A DNA stretch of 20,315 nt from JBBIRT01 sp037441725. GTDB lineage: Bacteria > Desulfobacterota > BSN033 > UBA1163. Numbering within the stretch: the first letter of the stretch is position 1; each line of letters opens with the position of its first letter. The notes below the pieces were generated by a model. It searched no databases. It was not told the origin of the DNA and worked only from the letters and a program-made list of their open reading frames with translations. The stretch covers positions 1-20,315 of the forward strand of contig JBBIRT010000055.1 in assembly GCA_037441725.1 (NCBI GenBank), read 5' to 3'. A program made the position numbers and the translations under genes. Positions 7,465-14,146 of this stretch are shown here, one piece after another.

Positions 7465-8952
7465 ATGCAGGACATGAGCAGAATCAAGGAAAAACCCATC
7501 AAAATAACAGATACGACCTTTCGCGATGGACACCAATCAAGTATTGCCACACGATTGAGGACTGAGGATATGATCCCCATTGCCGAGGAGATGGATAGAG
7601 TAGGATTCCATTCCGTGGAGATGTGGGGGGGAGCCACCTTTGATGTAGCCCACCGTTTTTTAGGTGAAGATCCCTGGGAGAGAATCAAAGTATTGAAGAA
7701 ATTGATGCCCAAGACCCCTTTCCAGATGCTCCTACGAGGCCAGAACCTGGTCGCCTATCGAAACCATCCAGACGACCTGGTGGAGGCATTTGTGGAGAAG
7801 GCGGCTGAGCTTGGAATAGATATCTTTCGATGCTTTGATGCAGTCAATGATGAAAGAAATTTTGAAACGGCCTTCAAAGTGATCAAAAGACTTGGCAAAC
7901 ATATTCAAGGAACGATCTGTTATTCTCTGACTGAAAGAAGGATGGGAGGTCCTGTCTATCATTTAAATTACTATATTGAAAAGGCAAAGATCTTAGAGGA
8001 CATGGGGGCAGATTCCCTCTGTATCAAAGATATGGCAGGACTTTTAGCCCCTTATGATGCCTATGCGTTGATTAGTACCCTCAAAAATACTGTTAAAATC
8101 CCTATCCAACTTCACACCCATTATACGAGTGGAATGGCCTCCATGACATATCTTAAGGCAATTGAGGCCGGGGTCGATATCGTTGATACCTGCCTGGCTC
8201 CTTTTGCTTTGAGGTCCTCACAGCCTGCTGTTGAACCATTGGTGGTGGCCCTTGAAGGGACCCCTTGGGATACAAAATTGGATCTGGATAAACTCCTGAA
8301 ATTAGGGGATTATCTTGAAGGTATTGCCCCTAAGTATCGTGAATTCTTAGATACCACAAAAACAGCGGTGATTGATACCAATGTTCTCAAACATCAGATC
8401 CCAGGAGGAATGATTTCTAACATGGTCAGCCAGCTCAAACAACAGAAGGCACTGCACCGGATCGATGAAGTATACGCTGAGCTCCCTCAAACGAGAAAAG
8501 ACCTCGGATATCCACCCCTTGTAACCCCTACCTCACAAATTGTTGGAGTCCAGGCCGTATTGAATGTGCTCTTTGGAAGGTACAAGATGGTTTCAAGGGA
8601 AACCCAAGATTACGTATTTGGGCTTTATGGGAGATCTCCAGTACCGATCTCTGATGAAATTAAAAATTTGGTCTTGAAGGGTTATAAAAGGGGCAAAGAA
8701 CCCATTACCTGTCGGCCTGCAGACCTCATTGAACCTGAAATGGAAAAGGTCAAAAAGGAGACCGAAGGTTTGGCCAGAGATATTTGTGACACCCTTATCT
8801 ATGCACTCTTCCCACAAACGGGCAAGGAATTCTTAAAATGGAAGTATGGGCTTGAACCAATGCCAGACAAAGTGAAACCCAAAACCTTAGAAGATGTAAG
8901 AAAAGAGGATGAGACCCTTGCGAAAACTAAAGGAGAAGCTCAGAAAAAATAA
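7465..8952 (+). CDS. 5S-like carboxyltransferase subunit (oxaloacetate decarboxylase alpha / pyruvate carboxylase B family)
   Basis: A 495-residue TIM-barrel carboxyltransferase that moves a carboxyl group between carboxybiotin and pyruvate/oxaloacetate. The barrel begins ITDTTFRDGHQS, with the metal-binding Asp. It continues through FRCFDAVND and SLCIKDMAGLL, where Lys188 is the lysine expected to be carbamylated, and then LHTHYTSGMA, whose His217 and His219 bind metal. The conserved PGGMISN and YGRSPVPI segments follow. There is no biotinyl domain (no MKM motif): the protein ends in a Lys-rich tail, like the transcarboxylase 5S subunit. The start is the ATG at 7465, with GGAGGG 7 nt upstream; the ATG at 7450 is less well supported. 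It stands alone on the plus strand. Which acceptor it uses cannot be decided here. Confidence 0.9.
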   Translation: MQDMSRIKEKPIKITDTTFRDGHQSSIATRLRTEDMIPIAEEMDRVGFHSVEMWGGATFDVAHRFLGEDPWERIKVLKKLMPKTPFQMLLRGQNLVAYRNHPDDLVEAFVEKAAELGIDIFRCFDAVNDERNFETAFKVIKRLGKHIQGTICYSLTERRMGGPVYHLNYYIEKAKILEDMGADSLCIKDMAGLLAPYDAYALISTLKNTVKIPIQLHTHYTSGMASMTYLKAIEAGVDIVDTCLAPFALRSSQPAVEPLVVALEGTPWDTKLDLDKLLKLGDYLEGIAPKYREFLDTTKTAVIDTNVLKHQIPGGMISNMVSQLKQQKALHRIDEVYAELPQTRKDLGYPPLVTPTSQIVGVQAVLNVLFGRYKMVSRETQDYVFGLYGRSPVPISDEIKNLVLKGYKRGKEPITCRPADLIEPEMEKVKKETEGLARDICDTLIYALFPQTGKEFLKWKYGLEPMPDKVKPKTLEDVRKEDETLAKTKGEAQKK

Positions 8953-8991
8953 CCTAAAACTGAAAGAAAGGGAGAATCATTTCCTTGAGGT

Positions 8992-9327
8992 CTATTGATT
9001 CTTAGGAAACATTTTTAAAAATAGATCGAATGGCTCATCCGATTTTTTCAATTTGAAAAGAGATTCAATCTCAAGAAGATCAAAACCCGAATATCTCCCT
9101 GGATCAAGGAGGACTCCAAACGTTTGATCAATTCGTTTAATCAGGTATTCTCGTAATGCTCGATCATAAGAAGGATATTCTGGGTCCTGAAAACCTGCAA
9201 ATGTCCTCCCTCCATAGGCCAATATCTTTGAGGGGATCATCATTCCTTTTGCAAAGATCACAGATGGGGTAACCCAAACCCATAAACCTAATAAAAGGAT
9301 TATCCTCACGATCCATTTAGTGTTCAT
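8992..9327 (-). CDS. Small exported protein of unknown function
   Basis: I do not recognise this 111-residue protein. Residues 1-26 form a signal peptide: basic N-region, hydrophobic IILLLGLWVWV, and a probable cleavage after VIFA (A26). The mature part of about 85 residues is soluble and charged, with YGGRTFAGFQDPEYPSYDRA followed by a segment likely to be helical. There is no Cys for lipidation. The ATG at 9327-9325 has GGAGGAG about 11 nt upstream. It lies 26 nt after pyrE on the same strand and is probably the last gene of the argF-pyrCBE transcript. Position alone says nothing about pyrimidine metabolism, and the gene may simply ride along. Confidence 0.75.
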   Translation of the reverse strand: MNTKWIVRIILLLGLWVWVTPSVIFAKGMMIPSKILAYGGRTFAGFQDPEYPSYDRALREYLIKRIDQTFGVLLDPGRYSGFDLLEIESLFKLKKSDEPFDLFLKMFPKNQ

Positions 9328-9353
9328 CCCTCAATCACTCCTCCCATTAAAAT

Positions 9354-9980
9354 TCAAGATGAGCTGAGAGCCGTGGTTTGACTTTCCTCTTCAATATACC
9401 TGATGAGAGTCTCATAGATTTTATCGCCAATCAAACCTACTTGGTGAAGCCAGTTCATGGCATCGGAAATCTTAAAAAGAACATGAGGTTCAATCCTGGA
9501 GGCTCGAAGCCTCTGTTGCCCTCCCTGCTCCCGATCCAAGAGAACCACCAGTTCATTGACCACTCCACCTTGATCTCTAATTACCTCTGCTGTCTCGATT
9601 ACACTCTCCCCTGTGGTGATAAGGTCATCAATCACCAATACCCGATCATTCCGTTCCAAAATCCCTTCGATCTTCTTCCTGACCCCATGCTCCTTCCTCG
9701 CCTGGCGATAATAGATAAGGGGAATCCCCAATTTTTGACTCACCACCGTTGCAAAGGGAACACCAGCTGTTGGAACCCCTAAGATTTTATCGATTTTATC
9801 CTTTCCAATTTCATTGAGGATGATTCGGGTTAAAGAGTTGGCAATCCAATCCATGGTGATGGGACTGGAGATGGTTTGCCTGAGGTCAATGTAGTAAGGG
9901 CTTTTTTTCCCTGAGGCCAATATGTAATCGCCAAATTTAATGGCATTGTTCTTGATTAGGAGGATCCCTACCTGTTTCAT
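9354..9980 (-). CDS. pyrE: Orotate phosphoribosyltransferase
   Basis: PyrE joins orotate to PRPP to give orotidine 5'-phosphate, the fifth step of UMP synthesis. The sequence shows IKFGDYILASGKKSPYYIDLR (N-terminal orotate/PRPP region), the flexible-loop stretch YYRQARKEHGVRKK, and the PRPP-binding motif VLVIDDLITTGES (residues 114-126). The start is uncertain. The frame is open back to 10100, overlapping pyrB, but the extra residues are not family-like. The ATG at 9980-9978 gives 208 residues, the normal length. An ATG at 10040 is the main alternative. No good Shine-Dalgarno precedes either; a perfect hairpin (9981-10001) directly abuts the preferred ATG. It is downstream of pyrB in the argF-pyrC-pyrB-pyrE run. 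Confidence 0.93.
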   Translation of the reverse strand: MKQVGILLIKNNAIKFGDYILASGKKSPYYIDLRQTISSPITMDWIANSLTRIILNEIGKDKIDKILGVPTAGVPFATVVSQKLGIPLIYYRQARKEHGVRKKIEGILERNDRVLVIDDLITTGESVIETAEVIRDQGGVVNELVVLLDREQGGQQRLRASRIEPHVLFKISDAMNWLHQVGLIGDKIYETLIRYIEEESQTTALSSS

Positions 9981-10001
9981 GAGGAAGAGCTTCTCTTCCT
10001 C
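9981..10001 (-). repeat. Perfect 9-bp hairpin abutting the pyrE start
   Basis: On the minus strand GAGGAAGAG and CTCTTCCTC are exact complements separated by AAG, and the next base is the A of the candidate pyrE ATG. In RNA this 9-bp stem would hold the only purine-rich, Shine-Dalgarno-like bases near that ATG. If translation starts farther upstream the same bases simply encode EEEKLFL. There is no U-run after it, so it is not an intrinsic terminator. Confidence 0.6.
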
Positions 10002-10047
10002 CCAAACCTTCCTCTCAATCTCTTCGAGTCCAAGGATCATAGATGGA

Positions 10048-10076
10048 TATCTATTAAAATTTTCACTGAAAGTCAA
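10048..10076 (-). promoter_or_regulatory. Possible internal promoter before pyrE
   Basis: Minus strand TTGACT (10076-10071), 17-nt spacer, TAGATA (10053-10048). The -35 is good and the -10 moderate. It lies just after the pyrB stop and could give pyrE its own start near 10041. This rests on pattern only. Confidence 0.25.
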
Positions 10077-10086
10077 GAAAATTGTA

Positions 10087-11016
10087 TTAGCGCTTTCCAA
10101 AAATCATTGCCAAAAGGGCCATTCTAACAAAAACCCCATTTCTCATCTGTCTAAAATAGGCAGCTCCAGGATAATCATCCACATCCGTGCTAATTTCATC
10201 CACCCTTGGAAGGGGGTGAAGGATCACGACCTTTTTCCCCAGTCGATCCAAAAATGTTCTGTTCAGGATATAACGTCCTTTTAGCCTTTCATATTCGGAA
10301 ATGTCATCAAACCTCTCCTTCTGAATCCTAGTCACATAAAGAAGATCACTTTCAGAGGCAGCATAATTCATGTCTTCGGTCTCAATCACCTCCATCCCTT
10401 TCGCCTTAAGATTAGAAGTGATCTCTTCAGGCATTTGAAGGAGTTTTGGAGAGACAAAAAAGAGTCGGGTTTGAAAGAGAGAGAGCAGTTCCACTAAGGC
10501 ATGAACCGTTCGACCATACTTTAAATCCCCTATCATGGCTATCGTAAGATTCTTTAATGATCCTAATTCCTTATAGATGGTGTAAATATCCAAAAGGGCC
10601 TGAGTGGGGTGTTGACCTGCTCCATCGCCTGCATTGATGACCGGAATGGATACGGCATCGGCAGCCTCTTTGGCTGAACCAAGTCGGGGATGACGAATGA
10701 CCATTGCATCGGCATACTGAGCAACGGTGCGAGCTGTATCCGCAATGGTTTCACCCTTCGCTGTTGAAGAACTTTCGGCTGAAGTCACACTGATTACCCC
10801 TCCCCCTAATCTTTGCATAGCCGTTTCAAAGGAAAGGCGGGTTCTTGTACTTGGTTCAAAAAAGAGGGTCGCCAAAATCTTTCCTCTCAATAGATTTATC
10901 ATCCCCCTTCCCCTTAATGCCTTTTCAAAAAAGGAGGCATTTCGGATGATCCCTTCCACATCCTTTCTTGAAAATTGATTTCCATGAAGAATATCCTTCC
11001 CTTTAAGACTGCTCAT
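10087..11016 (-). CDS. pyrB: Aspartate carbamoyltransferase, catalytic chain
   Basis: PyrB condenses carbamoyl phosphate and aspartate, the committed step of pyrimidine synthesis. The carbamoyl-phosphate site FFEPSTRTRLSFE (STRT 56-59), HPTQALLD (His136) and the aspartate-loop motif HPLPRVDEI (267-275) mark an aspartate rather than ornithine carbamoyltransferase. The length of 309 residues is typical of catalytic chains. The ATG at 11016-11014 overlaps the pyrC stop in an ATGA junction and has GGAGG 8 nt upstream, so it is translationally coupled to pyrC. No pyrI regulatory chain is adjacent. A PyrB-PyrC complex of the kind described in Aquifex is possible given the coupling, but that is inference. 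Confidence 0.97.
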   Translation of the reverse strand: MSSLKGKDILHGNQFSRKDVEGIIRNASFFEKALRGRGMINLLRGKILATLFFEPSTRTRLSFETAMQRLGGGVISVTSAESSSTAKGETIADTARTVAQYADAMVIRHPRLGSAKEAADAVSIPVINAGDGAGQHPTQALLDIYTIYKELGSLKNLTIAMIGDLKYGRTVHALVELLSLFQTRLFFVSPKLLQMPEEITSNLKAKGMEVIETEDMNYAASESDLLYVTRIQKERFDDISEYERLKGRYILNRTFLDRLGKKVVILHPLPRVDEISTDVDDYPGAAYFRQMRNGVFVRMALLAMIFGKR

Positions 11017-12353
11017 TCGAGTAACCTCCTCTCTCCGCTTAAAAAGGGGGAAGACTGAAAGATAGGGGATTCATCCTCTATGATCACACCGTCCTTGGCG
11101 ACGATCCGCCCTCCGACAATAGTCAGAACGGCTTTTCCTTGGAGCTCCCACCCGTTATAAGGACAATTCCTGCCTTTGGAATAGAAGCGATTCGCATCAA
11201 CCCTCCATTTCTTTTCCAAATCGATTAGGATGAGGTCTGAACGTCCCCCTTTCCTGAGCTCACCGATTCCCAGGCTATCGAGTCCGAAAATTCGGGCGGG
11301 GAGAGTTGTCATCTTTTTAATCGCCTGCCCAAGGGTCAAAATGCCAGGCTTGACGAAGAAGGTTAGGATTAGGCCTAACGTAGTTTCTAATCCAATGATT
11401 CCAAAAGGAGCCTCTTCCCATGATCGATTCTTTTCATCAGGTGTATGGGGAGCATGATCACTGGCAATGATATCGATCGTCCCATTGACAAGTCCTTCTC
11501 TCAAGGCGGAAACATCTTCCTCTGACCGCAAAGGAGGATTGACTTTTGCATTTGGCCCGATCTCTTTTGCCATCTTTTCATTAAGAAGGAGATGATGGGG
11601 AGTGGCCTCTGCGGTAACTTGAACCCCACGTTTTTTCGCCTTTGCAATGATTTCCACTGACTGGGCAAGACTTACATGGGAGAAATGGATCCGACCCCCT
11701 ACGATTTCAGCCAATTCAATATCCCGCTGTATAAAATAGGCTTCAGAGGTATAGGGAGTAACTTCCCTGCTCACCCTTTTGAGCATTCTCTCCCGATACA
11801 AAGGAGATTCTTCGCAGTGGGGATTGACCAGAATTTTAAATTCTTTCCCCTTCATGAGGGCATGTCGCATCAATCTTTGAGTAGGGATTGGATTTCCATC
11901 ATCGGAAATAGCCCTTGCGCCTGCTTCTTTTAACTTCCCAATCCGAGACAGCCTTTCACCCTTGATCCCTTGGGTGATAGCAGCTTTTGAAAAGAAGTTT
12001 ACGAGGCTTTTCTTTTTAGCTAAATCCTTCAGATTTTGGAGTCTCCGAGGAGTATCGATCGTCGGAGTGGTATTGGGTTCGGCAATGACAGTAGTGAATC
12101 CTCCGATTGCAGCAGCTCGAGAACCCGTTTGTAGATCCTCTTTATGCTCTTGACCCGGTTCCCTGAAGTGTACATGAACATCAACCAAACCAGGAACCAA
12201 TATTTTCCCACTTGCCTCAATCACAAAGGTCTCTGGATCTTTAATAGACTCACCTATCTCTATAATCTCTCCATTCTGAATTAAGACATCTAATCGTTCC
12301 AGGTGTTCTGGTTCTTTCTTGATCAAACTGGCTCCCTTTATTAAAATCTTCAT
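11013..12353 (-). CDS. pyrC: Dihydroorotase, class I
   Basis: PyrC cyclises carbamoyl aspartate to dihydroorotate using metal ions in a TIM-barrel amidohydrolase. The HVHFREPG motif places zinc ligands His60 and His62; further ligands lie in AISDDGNPI (Asp151/Asp152), NPHCEE (His179) and HFSHVS. The catalytic Asp299 is in ASDHAPHTPDEK. The length of 446 residues and these motifs fit the class I type found in Gram-positives and Aquifex rather than the shorter E. coli type. The ATG at 12353-12351 has GAAGG about 8 nt ahead. It follows argF by 53 nt and overlaps pyrB by 4 nt. The C-terminal tail past about residue 425 is unusually loose. Confidence 0.96.
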   Translation of the reverse strand: MKILIKGASLIKKEPEHLERLDVLIQNGEIIEIGESIKDPETFVIEASGKILVPGLVDVHVHFREPGQEHKEDLQTGSRAAAIGGFTTVIAEPNTTPTIDTPRRLQNLKDLAKKKSLVNFFSKAAITQGIKGERLSRIGKLKEAGARAISDDGNPIPTQRLMRHALMKGKEFKILVNPHCEESPLYRERMLKRVSREVTPYTSEAYFIQRDIELAEIVGGRIHFSHVSLAQSVEIIAKAKKRGVQVTAEATPHHLLLNEKMAKEIGPNAKVNPPLRSEEDVSALREGLVNGTIDIIASDHAPHTPDEKNRSWEEAPFGIIGLETTLGLILTFFVKPGILTLGQAIKKMTTLPARIFGLDSLGIGELRKGGRSDLILIDLEKKWRVDANRFYSKGRNCPYNGWELQGKAVLTIVGGRIVAKDGVIIEDESPIFQSSPFLSGERRLLE

Positions 12354-12406
12354 CGATGAAGCCTTCCTTCAAGGTTAAGGTAAAATGAGTCAAAGAGTTT
12401 AAAACG

Positions 12407-13342
12407 TTATCCGAGCAGAAGGGTCAGGATGGCTTTCTGGGTATGGAGCCTGTTCTCTGCCTGATCAAAAATGACACTGTTCTTAGAATCCGCAATCTCA
12501 TCAGTTACCTCTTCTCCTCGGTGGGCTGGCAAACAGTGCATAAAAATATAATCTTTCTTAGCCCCTTTAACTATTCCTTCATTGACTTGATAGGGCTTAA
12601 AAACCTTTCTTCTTTTTTTGGATTCTTTCTCTTTCCCCATGCTGGTCCAAACATCCGTATAAATGATATCCGCCTTTTTCACCGCCTCCATCGGATCATG
12701 GGTTAATTGGACTTTACTCCCGCTTCTTCTTCCTTCCCTCTTGGCCTTCTCCACCACTTCTGGATTGGGCTCATATCCCTTTGGACAGGCCAGTGTAATA
12801 TCTATCCCTACCTTCGAACAACCGAAGAGAAGGGAATGGGCGACATTATTTCCATCTCCGAGGTAGGCCAGTTTCAACCCAGCCAGATGACCCTTCTTCT
12901 CATAGATAGTAAAAAGATCGGCCAAACCCTGACAAGGATGAGTAAAGTCTGAAAGGCCATTGATAATCGGCACCTTTGAATATTTCTCTAAGTCAAGAAT
13001 GGTCTGGTGAGAAAAAACTCTTGCCATGATTCCATCTACATAACGAGAGAGAACACGAGCGGTATCGGCAATCGTTTCTCCCCTGCCCAATTGGAGATCG
13101 TTTGAACTCAAATAAAGGGCATAACCCCCAAGTTGCCACATTCCCACTTCAAAGGAGACCCTGGTTCGGGTAGAAGGTTTCTCAAAAATCATGGCCAATG
13201 TCTTACCCCTTAAAGGGTATGAATTCTTCCCATGGAGAAGTTGATCCTTAAGGATCTTTGATTTCTTTAGAATCTGATCGATCTCCTCTCGGGTCAAAAG
13301 AGAAAGGCTCACGATTGATTTCCCCTTCATATGGACTGTCAT
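12407..13342 (-). CDS. argF: Ornithine carbamoyltransferase
   Basis: ArgF transfers the carbamoyl group to ornithine, giving citrulline in arginine synthesis. The protein has FEKPSTRTRVSFE (STRT 57-60), HPCQ (135-138), DVWTSMG (230-236) and HCLPAHRGEEV (269-279). The Cys-containing HCLP loop is specific for ornithine and separates it from PyrB. The length is 311 residues. The ATG at 13342-13340 has AGGAGG with 6-nt spacing; an in-frame ATG four codons later lacks such a site. It is the first gene after the promoter at 13370-13399 and leads pyrC, pyrB and pyrE, so arginine and pyrimidine synthesis appear to be co-transcribed. A catabolic role is possible in principle, but no arcA or arcC is nearby. 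Confidence 0.96.
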   Translation of the reverse strand: MTVHMKGKSIVSLSLLTREEIDQILKKSKILKDQLLHGKNSYPLRGKTLAMIFEKPSTRTRVSFEVGMWQLGGYALYLSSNDLQLGRGETIADTARVLSRYVDGIMARVFSHQTILDLEKYSKVPIINGLSDFTHPCQGLADLFTIYEKKGHLAGLKLAYLGDGNNVAHSLLFGCSKVGIDITLACPKGYEPNPEVVEKAKREGRRSGSKVQLTHDPMEAVKKADIIYTDVWTSMGKEKESKKRRKVFKPYQVNEGIVKGAKKDYIFMHCLPAHRGEEVTDEIADSKNSVIFDQAENRLHTQKAILTLLLG

Positions 13343-13369
13343 GGAAGCCCTCCTTTTTGCTTTATCACT

Positions 13370-13399
13370 ATATTAGCTTATTCCAGTATTTTCTGTCCA
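13370..13399 (-). promoter_or_regulatory. Putative promoter of argF-pyrCBE
   Basis: Minus strand TGGACA (13399-13394), 18-nt spacer, TAATAT (13375-13370). The predicted start near 13363 leaves a leader of about 20 nt with the argF ribosome site. There is no room for a pyr attenuator or a PyrR-binding leader, so any control would act at initiation. Confidence 0.45.
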
Positions 13400-13439
13400 T
13401 CTAAATTTAAAGAAGAACGTAATGCCCCACTCATTCAGG

Positions 13440-13613
13440 GAATTTGGCAGGGATGTCGGAGAAAATTTTATAGCGGAAACCACAGCTGGTCCCATAACTA
13501 CAAAATTCCTTTGGCAATGGAAGGCAATGATTTATTGGAGGATATAATTTTTACCAACCCTTCTTTGAAGTGCTCCGCTTTATAAAATTTTCGGAGACAT
13601 TCCTGCCTGATTC
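13440..13613. repeat. 174-bp MITE-like element with long imperfect terminal inverted repeats
   Basis: The arms are 13440-13477 and 13574-13613. Aligned as inverted repeats they share GAAT, GGCAGG, ATGTC, a 12-base GAAAATTTTATA block and GCGGA: 32 identities, six mismatches and one 2-nt offset. They enclose 96 nt with no plausible coding sequence. The size and layout resemble a miniature inverted-repeat element or a relic of an insertion sequence. I could not find clean target-site duplications. It fills most of the gene-free stretch 13343-13736, between the argF promoter and the promoter of the small membrane protein gene. Confidence 0.6.
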
Positions 13614-13642
13614 TAATCGGGTTCCCCACTTCAGTGATGGAT

Positions 13643-13675
13643 AAGGGTTAATCAATTTTTTCAAAATAAACCCTT
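13643..13675. repeat. Short inverted repeat overlapping a -35 box
   Basis: AAGGGTT (13643-13649) and AACCCTT (13669-13675) form a 7-bp inverted repeat with a 19-nt spacer. The right arm runs into the TTGACT -35 box at 13674, so it could be an operator or a chance pairing. Confidence 0.3.
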
Positions 13676-13701
13676 GACTTCTATTCCCTCCCTGTGATAA
13701 T
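13674..13701 (+). promoter_or_regulatory. Promoter of the small membrane protein gene
   Basis: TTGACT (13674-13679), 16-nt spacer, GATAAT (13696-13701); each box differs from consensus at one base. The predicted start near 13708 leaves a leader of about 29 nt containing a strong ribosome site. Confidence 0.6.
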
Positions 13702-13736
13702 TTTCATCCACAAAGAATTCTCAAAAGGAGGTGATC

Positions 13737-13973
13737 ATGGTGTCGAATATTTTGGGCATTATCATTGGGGTGGTCGTCATCATCGTAGGGCTCATCCTCT
13801 TAGTCAATTGGTGGACCATGTTTGTCAGGGGATTGATGGCAGTCGTTCCTATCCTCCTTGTATTGATTGGCGCGGGTGCCCTGGTCTACTTCATCAGCGA
13901 GATCAAATCGAAATTAGAAATGAAGAAAGAGGAGGCCTCAGCCTCAACAGAGAAAAAACCTGAAGAAAAATAG
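13737..13973 (+). CDS. Small two-helix membrane protein, unknown function
   Basis: I do not recognise this 78-residue protein beyond its shape. Two hydrophobic segments (about 5-23 and 33-53) flank a short WWTMFVRG loop. A charged tail follows, with KSKLEMKKEE and a final KKPEEK. This suggests a small inner-membrane hairpin protein with a cytoplasmic or periplasmic charged tail. The ATG at 13737 is preceded by AAGGAGGTGATC (13725-13736), an almost perfect Shine-Dalgarno. With the good promoter at 13674-13701, this points to strong expression of a single-gene unit. It is flanked by the inverted-repeat element upstream and terminator-like hairpins downstream. An overlapping ORF in another frame (from 13694) is rejected. 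Confidence 0.82.
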   Translation: MVSNILGIIIGVVVIIVGLILLVNWWTMFVRGLMAVVPILLVLIGAGALVYFISEIKSKLEMKKEEASASTEKKPEEK

Positions 13974-14023
13974 AATCAAATTAAAAAGATCCTCATGATT
14001 CCCATTCAGGCTCTGAAAAGCTT

Positions 14024-14052
14024 AGAAAAGAGGATTCGTCATGAATCCTTTT
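14024..14052 (+). terminator. Weak terminator-like hairpin
   Basis: GGATTC and GAATCC pair around GTCAT, with an A-rich 5' flank and TTTT directly after the stem. It is about 50 nt downstream of the small membrane protein gene and may end its transcript. The stem is short. Confidence 0.35.
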
Positions 14053-14075
14053 GCAATTGATTCTATGTCTAACTC

Positions 14076-14112
14076 ATGGGTGGTCTGAAACATTACTTTC
14101 AGACCCACCCAT
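14076..14112. terminator. Strong hairpin between convergent genes
   Basis: ATGGGTGG-TCTGAAA pairs with TTTCAGACCCACCCAT, giving about 15 bp with one bulged base and a 6-nt loop. It lies between the plus-strand membrane protein gene and the 3' end of the minus-strand cation efflux gene. The plus-strand 3' side is pyrimidine-rich (TTCACTCCTTTTCC) rather than a pure T run. It probably acts as a shared transcription end or a 3' stabiliser. Confidence 0.55.
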
Positions 14113-14146
14113 TTCACTCCTTTTCCTAAAATTAAATCCCATTTTA

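Noticed and set aside
12354..12406. Possible pyr attenuator between argF and pyrC
   Set aside because: The 53-nt gap has no stable stem followed by a T run and is too short for an antiterminator/terminator pair.
13440..13613. The inverted-repeat element as an integron attC site
   Set aside because: It has no core sites of the expected GTTRRRY/RYYYAAC type, no integrase and no cassette array, so a MITE-like element fits better.
13694..13963. Plus-strand 89-residue ORF overlapping the small membrane protein gene
   Set aside because: It lacks a ribosome site and has His/Gly/Arg-rich composition typical of a frame shadow. The other frame has a near-perfect Shine-Dalgarno at its ATG and a coherent two-helix protein.
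14076..14112. The strong hairpin as a regulatory RNA or riboswitch
   Set aside because: It lies at the convergent 3' ends of two genes rather than in a leader, so a transcription end is the simpler reading.
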